The position numbers and the translations under genes are program-made. Positions 38,525-51,714 of a stretch of DNA of 64,000 nt are shown here, in pieces. The DNA is from Anticarsia gemmatalis (Eukaryota > Arthropoda > Insecta > Lepidoptera > Erebidae): assembly GCF_050436995.1 (NCBI RefSeq), contig NC_134763.1, forward strand, positions 11,403,001 to 11,467,000, in the 5' to 3' direction. How positions within the stretch are numbered: position 1 is the stretch's first letter; each line of letters starts with the position of its first letter. The notes beneath the pieces are model-generated. The model was not told where the DNA came from, ran no database searches, and saw nothing but the letters and a program-made list of their open reading frames with translations.

Positions 38525-41500
38525 ATGGTGGTCGCGGGGCGGCGCGGCGGCCGCGGCTGCGCTGCGCGGGCGCTGCTGCCACTGCTCCTGCTGCTAGCTC
38601 CCACCGCTGCCGACCTCATCTTCCGGGTGCCTGAAGTACTGGTGAATCTAATATTATTGAGTTTTTGTTTTGTTTCATAATCTAAGTATACTTACCCTAG
38701 GGGACAAATGACTCTGATATGACGTGACTTGTACTCGTAGCAGTCACTGAAGTTACTGGCGACACGTGTCGGAGCATTTTTGTCCCTTAGCGTAACCCAG
38801 GTTATATACTATATTCTTACTTATTTCTTTTCGGACTCCTGGCACAAAGCTAATCAATTTTATTATGAAAGTTATTTTTATTTAAAAGCAAAGTACTTTA
38901 TATTCTTTACTCTTTTTTAAAAACATCGTTACCTTAACACACAAAGATCTAAAAAAATAAGTTTCTTTACGCAGTAAACCACCTTTTTCTTCTTATTGAA
39001 CTAACCTCTATGATACTTGATCTCTCCTTACGCACATTCTTCTTTCTCCATCAACTCAATACTAACATACTCCATTTCCTTCTCACCAGGTCCGTCACGC
39101 GGCAGCTTCGAAGCCGGTGGGCACCGGTCGTACTAACTCAAGCAAGGCGAACGACTCCGAGCAGTGGCCGGGTGCTGACGACACGCTGCTCGAAGTGCGT
39201 TATGAAGAGTACTTCGTAGAACATGATGTTTCTACCACTGATGCGAGGAAAGCAGCTAAAGAGCTAAATGTTGAGGAAGGTGGGTAGAACATCTTTTAAA
39301 GGAAAAAGAAAGAATTAAAGCTTTATCCTCAGGTATACGTAAAATTAAATACGTACAAAAAACATGGTATTAAGTAAGTTTTAAGTTATATTAAATTTTT
39401 AGTTCCCAAAGGAATAGAAAGACTGCGAAATTTGTTAGCCTGGAGTAGTGAAACCAAACAATAAGGCGTTGTTAATTTATAGTTATTATGCAAGAGTAGT
39501 CATGTGAATTGGTAGTTTCTACTAATGCAATTTATTCAGTCTGGTGTGAAATAGAAACTAATATAATTACGTTTACTCAATCAGCTATAGTAAATTAGAA
39601 GTAGTGGTGATAGTACATGACAAACGCACAGTCAATTGTTAGTTGTGGATAAATTCCAGTGGCTTAGCGAGGGAAAGAACGATGTTTTTTATTACCTATA
39701 GTCCTATAATACTAACAATGAATCAGTCGCGACTTCGCGAGTCTGAGAGCTTAATCATTCCTATCCATGCGTATGAAATATATAAAAAAAAACGAATATA
39801 TTATCATCGTGGAGGATACCGTACATTTTAGCTACTAAACTGATCTAGATGTTCTTAATTCCTTTAAGTACCTTCACTAAGGCAATCAGTGGCAGGGCTA
39901 GGATTTTTAATTGGGAGACTAATTTTACTTGATTGCCCATAGTGTAGTTTTAGAATCATAAATTCTGATACTTTTAGAGTCTTTCTAACATACCCCACCC
40001 TAACCCTGAATCTACAAACAAAGAGTTCGTTTCTCGTTTCCATTCAAGTCGACCAAATAAAGGCTATATTAAAGTTGAATATTAAACAACTACTACAATG
40101 AAGTTAGTTCTAATTATCTAACTACAAACTGTCAGAATAACTAACATCTAGAACAGGCCAGCACCTCAGAGAATCATAATTTAGAACAGTCTTGTAATAT
40201 TCATCGTCAATTCAACAAACTGAATGAGTTCACCTCGAGTCTAGCTCATAAAGAGAATGAATGACGCAACATACCGGCTACTGGCTACTCCCTAATTAAA
40301 ACTCCGTCAAAGTTGTCTTGCGAATTGGGACGGGATTCAAGGGCGACTGGATTAATATGACCTTAAGGTTTAAAAGACCTTATGGCTTATTCAATTGGTA
40401 CCTGCTTATACAATACTTATTACATTTAAAAAGGGCATACTTATCTCTCATTGAAAAGACGTAAAACAAGTGCCTTTTGAGTCGTAGACTAAGTTGAATA
40501 ACTACTTTGATGTATATAGCATAAGGAATCATTGATGGTTTAGAAAAGTGAGGTTGATTATTTGGTCTAGGTTTTTGTATAGATCGCAATGAGAGTTTTC
40601 TTAGAGGGTTTATTAAATTATTTCATTTCATTAGCTCAAGTTATGAGCTTAAAGCCATGCATATCCATCCCGTCATCTTCTCATGTGCTACTCCGGTCCA
40701 GGCCTTCCCAACAAAACTATGTCATCAAAATAAATCACATTGAATAACCCCAAACACAGTACCCAACACAGTTGCACTAACAACAACTAAGTTAATTTAA
40801 TAACAATAGACGAGCCTATACAAAAGTTTATAAAGACGGTACACATAATCTTTGACGAATCATAAAGCTTATGGTTCACTGTTGGACGGAACTAAACGAG
40901 ATATACCGTGGGTGACACTATAATACAATACCTACCAACAATAGCTTAGATAACACTAGCTTTTAATAAGTTAGCGTGCATCTAAGATAGAACTGACAAC
41001 TGACCTAGTTCTGTGGGATGAGTGTCTAGATTTCTTGATAAGAGAATAGTAGAGATGGTTAAGATAAAAGATGTGGGCGGAGTAGATAGTAATCAAGTTG
41101 AATTGGATAAGATATTCAGTTAGCGTTGAGGTAGCTTTGTGAATGAAGGGAGTGTATCGCATAGTTTACTAAACAAAAAGGCTTGTAAAGTCTAATTCTC
41201 CTCTCATTTTGGAACGAGCCCTTTACTTCTACTGATAGTAATAGGTTATATTTATTTGAAAACTTCTTTTTGCGATTCCAGTCATTTAGAATTGGCAATA
41301 ATCGTTTAAAACGAACCCTTTGATAAAAAAGGTTATGATATTCGTAGAGATTGATTGTTTATTTTTGACAACCCTACTGAACCAATCCACACCGGAATCA
41401 GTTTATTTATAGTGATGACTTTCCTACATTGATCCAGAACACAGTGTAGATAGAGACACATAGTTTCACTGAAATAATTTTACAGTTGCTCACACAGAAT

Positions 41501-44500
41501 TGGCTAAACATATTTTAGGGCCTTGGGACAATTAGTTTCATTTACGTAGGTGCTTTTAAAAACACTCAGTTATTCCTCTTTTTCATTCCCTTTTTTTTAA
41601 TATTGGTATAATACGAAAATCGATTAGTCTTGAAAAATAACTACGTTGCTTTAAAAGTGTCCAGTTTGCTACTTCAGACACCGTTCCTTATACATAGGTA
41701 AATATAAACTATGAAACCAAAAAGAATAAATAAGTCTTTCTCTAGATTTCAAGATATAATACTGCTTTCCAAATGGTTCACCAAATGCTCTCGGTTCGTA
41801 AATTGACTGCTCCGTATACTGTGTACAAATGAACCGCTATATCGTTTAATTGATTGCTTCAGTGGGAATTGATCCAGATAACAATTGGGAGTGATGTTGA
41901 TATTAATTTACTTGTTACGTTTGTTTACTCAACAGACAGACGCACAGGCAATACACATACAGTAATTGGTTAATGGTACCTATATCTTCATAATTTATTG
42001 AAAACTAGCTGACCCGTGCGGCTCTGCTCGCGTGAATTTCGTACTGTTGCTTATTCGTTTGAGCACACGAATTGCGAAGCACTACCTACACACCTACACA
42101 TAAAAATGCTAACAACTCTTTTGTCATCTAATGGTTATTTACGAAAGGGACCCGAAGAGCACACAATGTGACACAGGCTCAGGCAGGCCTGATTTCCTGT
42201 GGTTACCTTCTTTTCCGCTCTCGTCTGTATCCGTACCAATTTACAGTGTAAAATATAATACCTTATTATAGACTGACCATTGCTTACCCGTCTGGATTCA
42301 GAATATTATTATAGATACAGACAGACCTATCTGCGCCGGAGCTCTTCACACGCGTAATAATGTAGGTATACTTGCGTTGATACGTCCGAAACCGCGTAAC
42401 CCGTAATTATTTTTTATATATCATCCGTCGTTTATTTTTTAAAACTTACCACATAGTCTGTTTCATAGCTATCCAATTTATTTCCTTAATGCAACCAATT
42501 AATTTGGTTACGTGTTACGAACTACAACGTCATCTGTTAGTTGCGGCGAACAACGACAACAAACGAAATTACTCGGTTGCCATCTAGGATATCCCGACCG
42601 CACCGGAACCACGTAAACCAACATTTTTGTGTAATATATCATACAACATTTATGTTTGAAAATCTTATAAATGTATAGCCTGTTTTAAAGGTATTTTTTT
42701 TACTATAAAGCAATCAAAATAAATTAATTAGGAAAAACATGCTGTGTTGCTGACCATAACGCCATCTATTGGTTGGTGCTAACAACAGGTATCGATACGG
42801 CAGGCACCGCGTTAACCATATGCGAATGTTGTGAAATGAATTGCAATGCCATCTATGGTCTCTTTAGGGAAACGCAGGTTCAAACGATTTCTACGTATTT
42901 TATTCAATTTTCTAAAAATCTATGAAATTTTATGCGATAAAAAGTATCCCAATACTTGCTCCACTACTTATTCTATGCATATAACAAATGTCAGTGCATT
43001 CTATCCGGTAGTTTTTACGTGATAGCGTAACATACAGACGGAGGACAGACAGACAGACAGACAGACAGAAAAGAAAATTATAAATTGCAGATTCGGTATC
43101 AGTATCCGTTACTAAACATCCCCCATTGGTTTTTTTTTAAATATATTCAATGTACAGAATTGACCTCTCTACAGATTTATTATAAGTATAGATTTGACTT
43201 GTAAGATAACTATCGATTTGCGAATAATCTTGTGTCCAGAGGCTGACTTGTGAGGTCTCCAAGTTTAATTCTTATTAGATATGCTTGTTTAATTAGTTAG
43301 GTTGAAGTTGACAATAAATACTACTTATAATAGTTAAGAACATAATTATAGCATAGTTGGTTACACAACTACATGATCATCCATTGTTATCTTGAGGAAA
43401 TGGTGATAGAAAACTGACGGTGGTCTAATTATGTAGTAATTATGTGAGGCGCCGACGACTATGTAATGTAAACATATAGTAGGGTAGGTCAAAAACTACC
43501 ACAAAAGTAGAAAAATGTGAGTGTTATACCGAAGGTATAATGAGCATATGAAATACATCACTTTTCGCCTTTATAATTTACAATTTTAGTTCTTTGAATT
43601 AGATTTCGAGGCCAGGAATCCAGGCGAGGTGACTATCTCTTGGCTGCTATTGAGAATACCTACTTATATACTTAAATAAAAAAAAGCAGTAGCATAAAAT
43701 CTATTGATTTCATCAGATTACTAATTATCTCCTTATGCTCAGCAGTCTTATATATTACCGAACAAACAAATGAGGCGGTCAATAAAGTATTAGTTTGTGA
43801 AATGGCAATAAAGTTCAAGCAGCGTTCCACTTTCTGCTTCCATTCTAAAACTAAGAAACAATATTTTCTGCCCTGATGCTAGATTACTAATTAAGATAGG
43901 AACAATGAATTCCTACAAATTAATAAAGAATGATCGCGTTTATACCTTAACCTGAATTCAGTAGTCATGGCAGATAAAGGCCGGCTAAAGTTGAGTAGCA
44001 TTCTTCTACAATTAATAGCTACGGCCTTTAGGGTTCTATTCGATAGATTACTAAAATAGCAAAACTATGACAGCCTTCAGAGGCTGCAATAAATAAAAAT
44101 AGTGCATAAAAACTCACTTGTAAAATGTAAATTCTACTTAAACTTTTTATCAACTGGACATACTGTTATACTAAGATTTGTTACCTGTATTATAAGATTT
44201 CAGTTTCAGGGATTATGAACCACTTTACAATGGTAAATTATTTTATAACATATTTCGATCAGAATAACTAGGTAGGTAATTAAGACTTGTTTTGCACTGG
44301 TTTAGTTTCTAATTTAGAGACTTATCAAAAATTTTTAAACATTATTTCCACGACATGTGCAGTCTGCGCGACAGTTTTCATTCCTGCAAAAAATACTTCA
44401 GCTACTACTATTTAGAAGTAGTTACAACATGAATCATAAAGATCCTTACACCGCATTTAAGCTGATTGTCTTCAACAATTAACCATGATTAGCCGCACAA

Positions 44501-47500
44501 AGACATGTAACACATAAACTATAGTTGTTTCGTAGATATGTCATGCTTATAGTGTAGTTAATAGTGTCAGTCATCACCCAAGGTCGAAGAATTACCAGTA
44601 AAGTGCACTTGCATTGTCGTGTCATTGTCGCCTTAATTGGGATGAGCTGTGTTATCAAGATAGCCTATGGTTATAGATACTGTACATGGCTAATTTGTGT
44701 GGTATTTTTATTACTGTGTTTAGTATTGTTCGTGTGGTTATTTCTTGTTGTTAATACTAGTTTTCAGACTTGTGTTAGAGTTTTTTAAAAACTTTTGAAA
44801 CTTCCAAGCCACTCCTTGCTTGAATAGTGGCCCCTATATCATGAAATGAGAACTCATGCCCAGCAAAGGAACATTTGTAGGCTAAAGATTATATTTATAC
44901 TTTATTTTAGTTGTTTTGTTTTGTGAATTGTGGTAATATAATTAGATTATTAAAGGATGATACCTCATTTCCTGTTACATTGACAAGTAAAAGTCTGTGT
45001 AAAGGGTTAGTGCAGAGAGAGTACATCTTTGGACAAGTTGACACTATAGATAAATTTTACATTCGACTAGTTTGTGTAAGTAAATCTTGGAACTCTAAAT
45101 TTCATCTTAATTGCATATAGCATACTGATGTAGATTATTGTAGATTCCCTCTTATATAAACCTGTAAAAATGCTTTGAAATCGTCTCGAGTTACGGTTGT
45201 CGGTTGCAATGCTATAAATCTTTAAGCAAGACTTCCCATTATGTATTCAGTGGTCTGCAGAGGGGTTGCACTGACCTAATTTGTCTGTGCATTATAAAGA
45301 AGCTTCAGGCAGTTACTTGATAGCTAGTGGTTACTGATGAATAAAATAACATAGTACAGACATTGGCTTGAAAACAAACTGACAAATAAATCTAACTCGT
45401 ATTTTATTTAACCCGGCTTTGACTGCTAGTGTATGTACTCTTCCTACCAAATAAGGCAAGTAAAGTAAGTAACATTGCTTACTAATATTGTTGAATGTTT
45501 ATTAGAGATCTTAATTTCGTTTGATCTTTTAATTCGCACTGTCGCTGAATTTAAATATCTTTATTTTTGTGCAATATAAAGAAAATCGAGTTAGAATATT
45601 TATAGGATCTTACATTTTAAAATTCGGACTTAGGTATTTGCAATACTAAATGTGTAGAATTGTAGGTGTGTGCATAACTAAACACCTTGCTGTACCCACT
45701 CTATCTTGGAAAGTTTTTACCTGTTGATAATTTATCAAATTTTCCACTTTTTAAAGCAAAATCCATAAACAACCTCTCAAATAATGAAAAATAAACAATC
45801 ATTTATTACATAGCCACATAAACACAACCTGCCACTTCCTTCCAAACAAAGTTCTTTAAAACATAATACATCTAATTAGGCCTAGTACAACATGTGATTT
45901 GTTGCATACGTTTGACAATTACACCCACGTGAAGGTCGTGTAATAAGTATGGTGTACCCTCGGGCTCAAGCCAAGGTGACTAGGCGGGGCCCATACTATA
46001 TTGTATGCTATTCTGCGTACTCTGTTGTTTGATTTGTATAGTGCACTGTTGCAGTCTTTCTATTAACGGTTTATCTATTCCGGAAGGACTGAATGGGAAA
46101 TAGGTAGTTGATGTTTGTTTTATTACTTGCCTTGAATGTCAGCTGCGTAGAAAATACATCTCTAGCGAAGCTGAAATTAGTAAAATATACTTATTGGAAT
46201 AACATCGTATCTATCTACGTAAGTAAGTTTATAAGCTTACAACTTGGTCTATATGTCAAGCAAATCGAAGTAAAAATGCATGCTACGCAAAGATCTAAGA
46301 ATTATATTAATGTTACATTATGGGTTATTGCCAGTCTATGATGATTCGACAAATGTATAAAAGACACCACACGAAGAACTAAATCGTCACGAACACCAAA
46401 CAATGAATCTTTAATCTACCGACCGACTTACCAAATTTATTTAGCATCAATTAGTTTTATTGTCATTCATGCATTAGATTATAATGTGAGTATTAGACCA
46501 GTATTGGACCAAAACTGAGTGACGTCGCCGGTTTGGTAGAGCTATTTAATTTTGGAAATGCGTAGAATTCTTGCTAAGTTATCTATCCACACAATTGTCG
46601 GAATATATTTTAAGTCGGTCTTGACTACGCTCTGTCTTTGATATTAAAACTATCTAATAACGTAATTGTCCAGTAATCAAATCATTACAGACCTATCCCT
46701 ACTTGATGATAGGTCATTGTTACACAGTACCAGTAGAGGAAGTTCATACAATAAGTACCAGAGCATTATGCAAGCGGACCGTCACGGGTGACCAGCTCTG
46801 ATGATGATTGTAACCGATAGTGATGCTGACCTTCGATTTGTCGCCGTCACGATGTGACCTTTGTTACCGAGTTTCCTTTTTATTGGAAATTTGTGTGTTT
46901 GTTACTGTCCTTGCAGGTTGTTTGTAGTTGATGTTGTAAAAAGACTCATAGAGGCGCTAGATCGGGAAACGATCTGTAGGTTAAGCAACGCTTGGCACGA
47001 TTATTTTTGAGTTAGTTTAATTTTGACCGGAGCGTCTCAGTGCTTCAGTGGGCACGTAAAATGTCGATGTCGGTTCCTGTTGCTATCACTTGTCTCAGTT
47101 GACAACTATTTGAAAGCCACAATACTGTACATTGTTTTCTTCCTCAGATAATAGTGATTAACACGTTACGTCAAAGCAGCAATGTACTGAATAGTGACCA
47201 TCAATTTGATGTACACTAGCTGTCAACTGAGATACCTGATAAGCCCGCTGTTATTGTTAATTAATACAACAGTCTTTAAGCCATGGCAAAGGATTTTTAG
47301 GTGTCTTACACAATTTAGACACTAGGTGTACCACTGACCATTAAAATATTTAAAAGAAAAACTTTTCTTATGGTACTTGATACTATTGACTGTTTGTTGG
47401 TCATTTTACAAAGCATGTGATAATCTGTGATGTGATAAACTGAAAGATGAGTTTATTCTAATGACTATAGATACTAATTAACGTCTTATAGTACTTACGT

Positions 47501-50500
47501 AGTCACTGCCCCTGAGGCGCGGTGGGTAACGTATCCGACTGCTAATCATAAGGTCTCGGATTCGATTCCCGGGTCGTGCAAAGTGCTATTGGTTCTTTTT
47601 CTTTTTTATTCGATTATTTTAATAGTAGGTGTTACGTAGGCTAACATTGATAACGGCGAAACGTAGGAGCATCTCATACACTTTTGTCGAAATCTTCGGG
47701 TATTTACAGGCATTTTATTATGTTTGTTACATATACAAACATATTATAACCAATAAATGGTAGAAAATTTATTTGCCTACAAGAAGTATGGCTCGCGGAA
47801 TAATAGGACTTACTAGCGTATTGAAATAACGTCGCGTGATGTAGAGTCGTTTAAAAATGTGTTCATATTGTCTTAAGAAAATGAGTTGCTATTTGTATAC
47901 TTGTTGCTCTAAAACAAAGAAATGCCATTCAAGGAATAGTTTCCATACTTTCAATAAAGCTCATCACGCGACACGCAAAGCTTGCCGTAATCAGTTAGTA
48001 TTCATTAACAAAGAAGATAACGAATGTCATTGTGTGATAAGATTAACTCGGTACTTCTTATCAGTCAGTGCACTGACCATATTATTATAAGCATTGACGA
48101 AACGTATATTTTGATTATTTTTTGTATAACAAATATATGAAATTAATTAGGCGTTTTTCTTCAAAATGTTGGTTTTAATGCCATCGTATTATTGCTGCGT
48201 CGTGCATGATGAGATTTTTTTTATTTGTTAAAGATCCTATAATTAAATATGTAGCATACGTTTCTTTGTTTGCGGTAAAAACGCTTACATATTTTAATAG
48301 TTAAGCTACATAGAACCATCCGAGGTACAGAGTCTGCGAACAAAGGAAATCAATACTGTAATATGGCGGGGGCTTCTCGATGCACCGATATGAGCTAAAA
48401 TCCCAGGGCTTTTACCCCACCCCCTGCGCCAGGCACCCTGTGCGCGTCTAGCGGCTAGGCGGCTAGGTGATCGATATCAACTGCACATGCGTCACGGACG
48501 CGCCGTGGTCCATCTGTCCTCCGCCGTTTTACTGCACTCGCTTAATGGCATCGCATCGAAATGCAGGTGAGACGCACTTCCTCCTTACATTCTATTTTAT
48601 TGAGTTCCTATTTATCTTAAAGCCTTTTTATTACGTCTTAAATACTTCTAACAGTGTTCTCGTTAATTTCTTATTTTAATTTTATGCGTTTTTCTCTTTT
48701 TTCGCTCGGATCGATACTGCACTTTGTGTCCGGGTCTTACGTAATCGTCCTCTTTGATAATGTGTTTCAATTCGGGAATAATTTAACTTCACGCGTGATA
48801 TCTTCGCCGCGGTTTTATCTTTTGTCGAAGTACGTAACGGTTCTTTTTTTTTCGAAATTCGACTTCTTTGTGCCACTCGGGGTGCCGCGCCCTTAACTCT
48901 TCGGGAAAGTAAAATCGATTGAAATCTTGCCAGCTCTTATTAAATTAACGGTTGCATCGAACAGGAAGGTCGTTGTATAAATCGCAGTGTTATAAAAATT
49001 CATTATGAGACATTTAGGTGTAGACGCACGTCCGTTTAAGGCAGTCGCCATTGTTCTCGTGACGTATGCTGCGTGTGTCGTGTGCGAAATCATTACGACA
49101 GTAATACATGCGATTGCTAAGTGATTATGTCATCTATCATTGTCTAGGACTTGCGTAGTGCATCTATAGCTAGATAAAAAATTTAAAACGACCTGACCCG
49201 TTTCAAATAGCTCATTTAATTCGAGGGGAGAAAAATGGCAGAAATTTCGACGTGGGCGGCCATTTTGTGTAATGTCGATCGATCGATAGTTGGGCGCATG
49301 CGCGAGTTCCGCCCTTTGCTCAGCACTTGCGGATATGATATTAATTTATCTCCAATAGCATTCTTAAATCGTTTAAATTTTCGTTAATAAGGACTCATCG
49401 TTTTTCTATTTCGGAAAAATGTATATATTTTTAGTTAGAGTAATGGCGACCGATCGGTAGTTTTGAGCGCGCATGCGCGTGGTCCGCTCTTTGTTCGGGA
49501 CTTGCGGATATTCTGATAATTTTTCTTCAATAGTATTCTCAAATCGTTTATCTTGCGGGTAGAGACTAATCGTTAGATACGTTGATTGATTTACTTACTC
49601 TCTTACTCGCTTAAATGGGAAATAGTAGAAATTTCGTCGTGGGCGGCCATTTTGTGTGGGCAGTTAGTGTAATGGCGATCGATCGTTAGTTGCGCGCATG
49701 CGCGTGTTCCGCCCTTTGTTCAACACTCGCGGATATTTTACTCATTTATCTTTAATAGTGTTCTTTAATCGTTAATATGTCTGCCTTTAAGAACTAATTG
49801 TTATACAGTTTCGGGAAAATGTACTTATAACTTTTACATTTAGTGTCATGGCGACCGATCGGTAGATGCGAACGCGCATGCGCTACATGCGCGTGTTCCG
49901 CCCTTTGTTCAACATTGGCAGATATTCTATTCATTTATTTTCAATAATGTTCTTAAATCGTTTGCATTGCTTATGAAAATGAATGATTACATAATTTCGG
50001 GTAAATATCACTGGAAATCGGTATATTTTTGCGTATATTTTTATTACAGTTAAATAACCATTGTATATCGTCAAAAACCCATAGTCTTTTCGCTTATTTT
50101 AATCGAAAGGGGTTAAAATGTAGGAAGTTCGACATGGGCGGCCATTTTGTGTGGGCGGTTAGTGCAAAGGCGATCGATCGATAGTAGCGCGCATGCGCTG
50201 GCTCCGCCCTTTGTTTAACACTTACGGATATTGCATTAATTTATCTTTAATAGTATTCTTAAATCGTTCATATTTCTGCCTGTATCTATGGACTAATCGT
50301 AATGTAGTTACGGGAAAATGTATAAATTTTCAGTTAGAGTAATGGCAACCGATCGATAGCTGCGAGCGCGCATGCGCGTCTTCCGTTCTTTATTTAACAC
50401 TCGCGGATATTTAATTAATTTAATTTTTATCATTTATGCTGCATATATAAGGACTATTAATCGACACCATTAAAATTAATTGAATAATCATCTACAATAT

Positions 50501-51714
50501 TCGTTATCATCCGCTATAAAATTATTTCAGCCCATAATCGCTCGCGGTTTGCAAATGGCGACTGTAAAGTGTAAGCGCACGCGCGAGTTCCTTTCTCTGT
50601 CAACTTGATTTAGAATTCAACATTTTGTTTAGTTTCTTAAAGAACTTGAGAATTATTAGTCCTAATTACCCTGTCATTATTAATAGTAATACGGTACGAT
50701 ACTCTTCTGCGTTTTCGCTTGCGACGTTGTTCCAAAATCAGTAACTTAGAGTCCGCGCATGTACCGCTGGGCTAAGCAAAACAGCATTAAGGCCTTAATT
50801 AAATTAATTGTCTTAAATTTTAATACTTACTTCTGATATAACCAATACGCATAAAATATTTATGCGTAATTCGGCCGTAGAGTTTATCACCATTTAAAAT
50901 TCAGCGTTTAAATCTTTTAAAAACCTACCGTTACATACGCGCATGCGCGCCGCTGCCGCTGAAAGTCCGCCATCTTATCGTATCACATGTCTACTGGATA
51001 GGCGCTCCCGTAAAGCGAACAGCAATAATGTAATCGGTGCGTTCTTTAATTGATTATTTTGTTTGAAGCGTTGGGAGCTACTTTCCTCTTTTCGATTCGA
51101 TGCATCGACGAACTAATGAAATGAGAAAAATGGTAAACAATATCGTCGTAACGGTTCCAGTACCAGCCAGTAGACCCGGCTGCGGCGCGTGCAGCGCGCG
51201 TGACGTGGAGTACTGCGAGACACGCGTGCTGGCGGACCACTGCTGCTGCGAGAGGCGCTTCGTGCCGGAGCCGTTCCCGTGGCTGCCGCACACGTGCTAC
51301 GTGGGCGCGCGCCGCTGCCGGCCCCTGGCCCACGACTGCGCCCAGTACGCGCGCCTCCGCGACTGCTGCTGCTACAGGAAGCTAGCGGAGAGATGTGAGT
51401 ATACTAGTTGCGCTCGCTTGTCGGTTAGTCATCGGTGGGCTTAGCGACCTTACTGCGAAAATTCCAGAGATGGGTGGCCGCGTAATGGTATTCGAGGGGA
51501 CCGGTTATTCTCAATAAAGATAATAGCCGCTAAGCCATCTCATAGACCTTGGGTACTTTGACACTTTGTTGTTGACCAGCAAGTCTATGAACAGTGTAGT
51601 GAGGTCGGTGCGCGTGTTGCAGGGAAGGGCATCCTGTCGAAGTCGTCGCGGGTAGGCGTGAGCGGCGCATCGCTGCTGTTGCTGTCGATGCTGCTGTTCG
51701 TGGCCTACCTGTGA
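38525..51714 (+). CDS. Secreted, probably GPI-anchored 12-cysteine CCC-motif protein (4 coding exons, 210 aa)
   Basis: Coding exons are 38525-38641, 39090-39279, 51161-51394 and 51623-51714, all GT-AG and in phase (633 nt with stop). Residues 1-29 are a signal peptide: basic n-region, ALLPLLLLLAPTAA core, likely cleaved before DLIF. Residues 30-102 are hydrophilic, acid-rich, with sequons at N55 and N60. Residues 110-173 hold 12 Cys in the order C-x2-C-x7-C-x8-CCC-x15-C-x6-C-x6-C-x8-CCC. After a small Ser/Gly linker (SKSSRVGVSG) the protein ends in a hydrophobic stretch, LLLLSMLLFVAYL, with no cytoplasmic tail, as expected of a GPI-attachment signal. The first exon has an acceptor (AG at 38495), so an untranslated exon lies upstream. 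The ATG at 38520 is in a frame that stops. I do not recognise the family; function unknown. Confidence 0.75.
42009..43165 (+). repeat. Degenerate non-LTR-type repeat with (GACA)n
   Basis: The segment opens with AGCTGACCCGTGCGGCTCTG, a phrase typical of lepidopteran interspersed repeats. It ends with a (GACA)n run (43044-43069) followed by AAAATTATAAATTGCAGATTC and CATCCCCCATTGG. Between them the motif CATCTNTT recurs (42531, 42762, 42849). No intact ORF remains. The family could not be assigned. Confidence 0.5.
47509..47730 (+). repeat. tRNA-derived SINE (family 3), long copy
   Basis: The head CCCCTGAGGCGCGGTGGGTA holds an A-box-like sequence, and GGATTCGATTCCCGGG is the B box, about 40 bp downstream. 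A body with AAAGTGCTATTGG and CGAAATCTTCGGGTATT follows, ending at GGCATTTTATTATGTTTG. The long non-tRNA body and the presence of two other copies argue against a functional tRNA gene. Confidence 0.75.
48360..48566 (+). promoter_or_regulatory. GC-rich segment ending in a strong splice donor (possible alternative first exon)
   Basis: The segment has ATATGGCGGGGG, three CGGCTAGG-like repeats near 48452-48466, and CACATGCGTCACGGACGCG. It ends GAAATGCAG followed by gtgagac at 48567. An ORF runs across the donor, but its phase does not fit the downstream coding exon from any acceptor I tried, so it cannot be an internal coding exon of the CCC gene. An untranslated alternative first exon is possible. 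Confidence 0.3.
49205..50615 (+). repeat. Degenerate tandem array of alternating A and B units with NRF1-like and YY1/PHO-like boxes
   Basis: Six clear units plus a decayed seventh, ordered A-B-A-B-A-B-(B). The palindrome GCGCATGCGC marks each unit at 49294, 49469, 49694, 49874, 50189, 50368, and as GCGCACGCGC at 50575. A units carry GGCGGCCATTTTGTG (49255, 49642, 50138), then GCGATCGATCG or a variant. B units carry AGTAATGGCGACCGATCGG or a variant instead. Both share CCGCCCTTTG (or CCGCTCTTTG), CTTGCGGATAT and a TTTCAATAGTATTCT plus AAATCGTT tail. A-to-A spacing is 400 then 495 bp; B-to-B is 405 then 494. There is no ORF. A further GCGCATGCGC with CCGCCATCTTA stands at 50939-50973, just before coding exon 3. 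Confidence 0.85.
50939..51160 (+). promoter_or_regulatory. Possible internal promoter just upstream of CCC-protein coding exon 3
   Basis: NRF1-like GCGCATGCGC (50939) is followed by the YY1-like CCGCCATCTTA (50968), a combination typical of TATA-less promoters. An ATG at 51100 opens a frame that runs without stop across the 51160/51161 splice acceptor, in the same frame as exon 3. A transcript starting here would encode the Cys-rich domain without the signal peptide. There is no direct evidence of use. Confidence 0.3.

Larger units (their letters stand above)
39280..51160 (+). other. 11.9-kb intron of the CCC-protein gene
   Basis: Between coding exons 2 and 3 there is no other exon I can fit in phase. 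Up to about 42 kb and from 43.2 to 47.5 kb the DNA is AT-rich and featureless to the eye. It also contains the degenerate retroelement near 42.0-43.2 kb, a family-3 SINE at 47.5 kb, the GC-rich segment at 48.4 kb, and the A/B tandem array at 49.2-50.6 kb. Confidence 0.6.

Noticed and set aside
47509..47580. Functional tRNA gene
   Set aside because: The A and B boxes are part of a longer SINE body with two other copies in this window; acceptor stem pairing was not convincing. The same applies to 8056 and 57644.
48467..48679. Cys-containing ORF at the GC-rich segment as an extra coding exon of the CCC gene
   Set aside because: It starts at GTG, and no upstream AG gives the phase needed between coding exons 2 and 3 without a stop.
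49205..50615. CRISPR array
   Set aside because: Repeats are long, degenerate and alternate in type, spacers are related to each other, and the genome is clearly eukaryotic.
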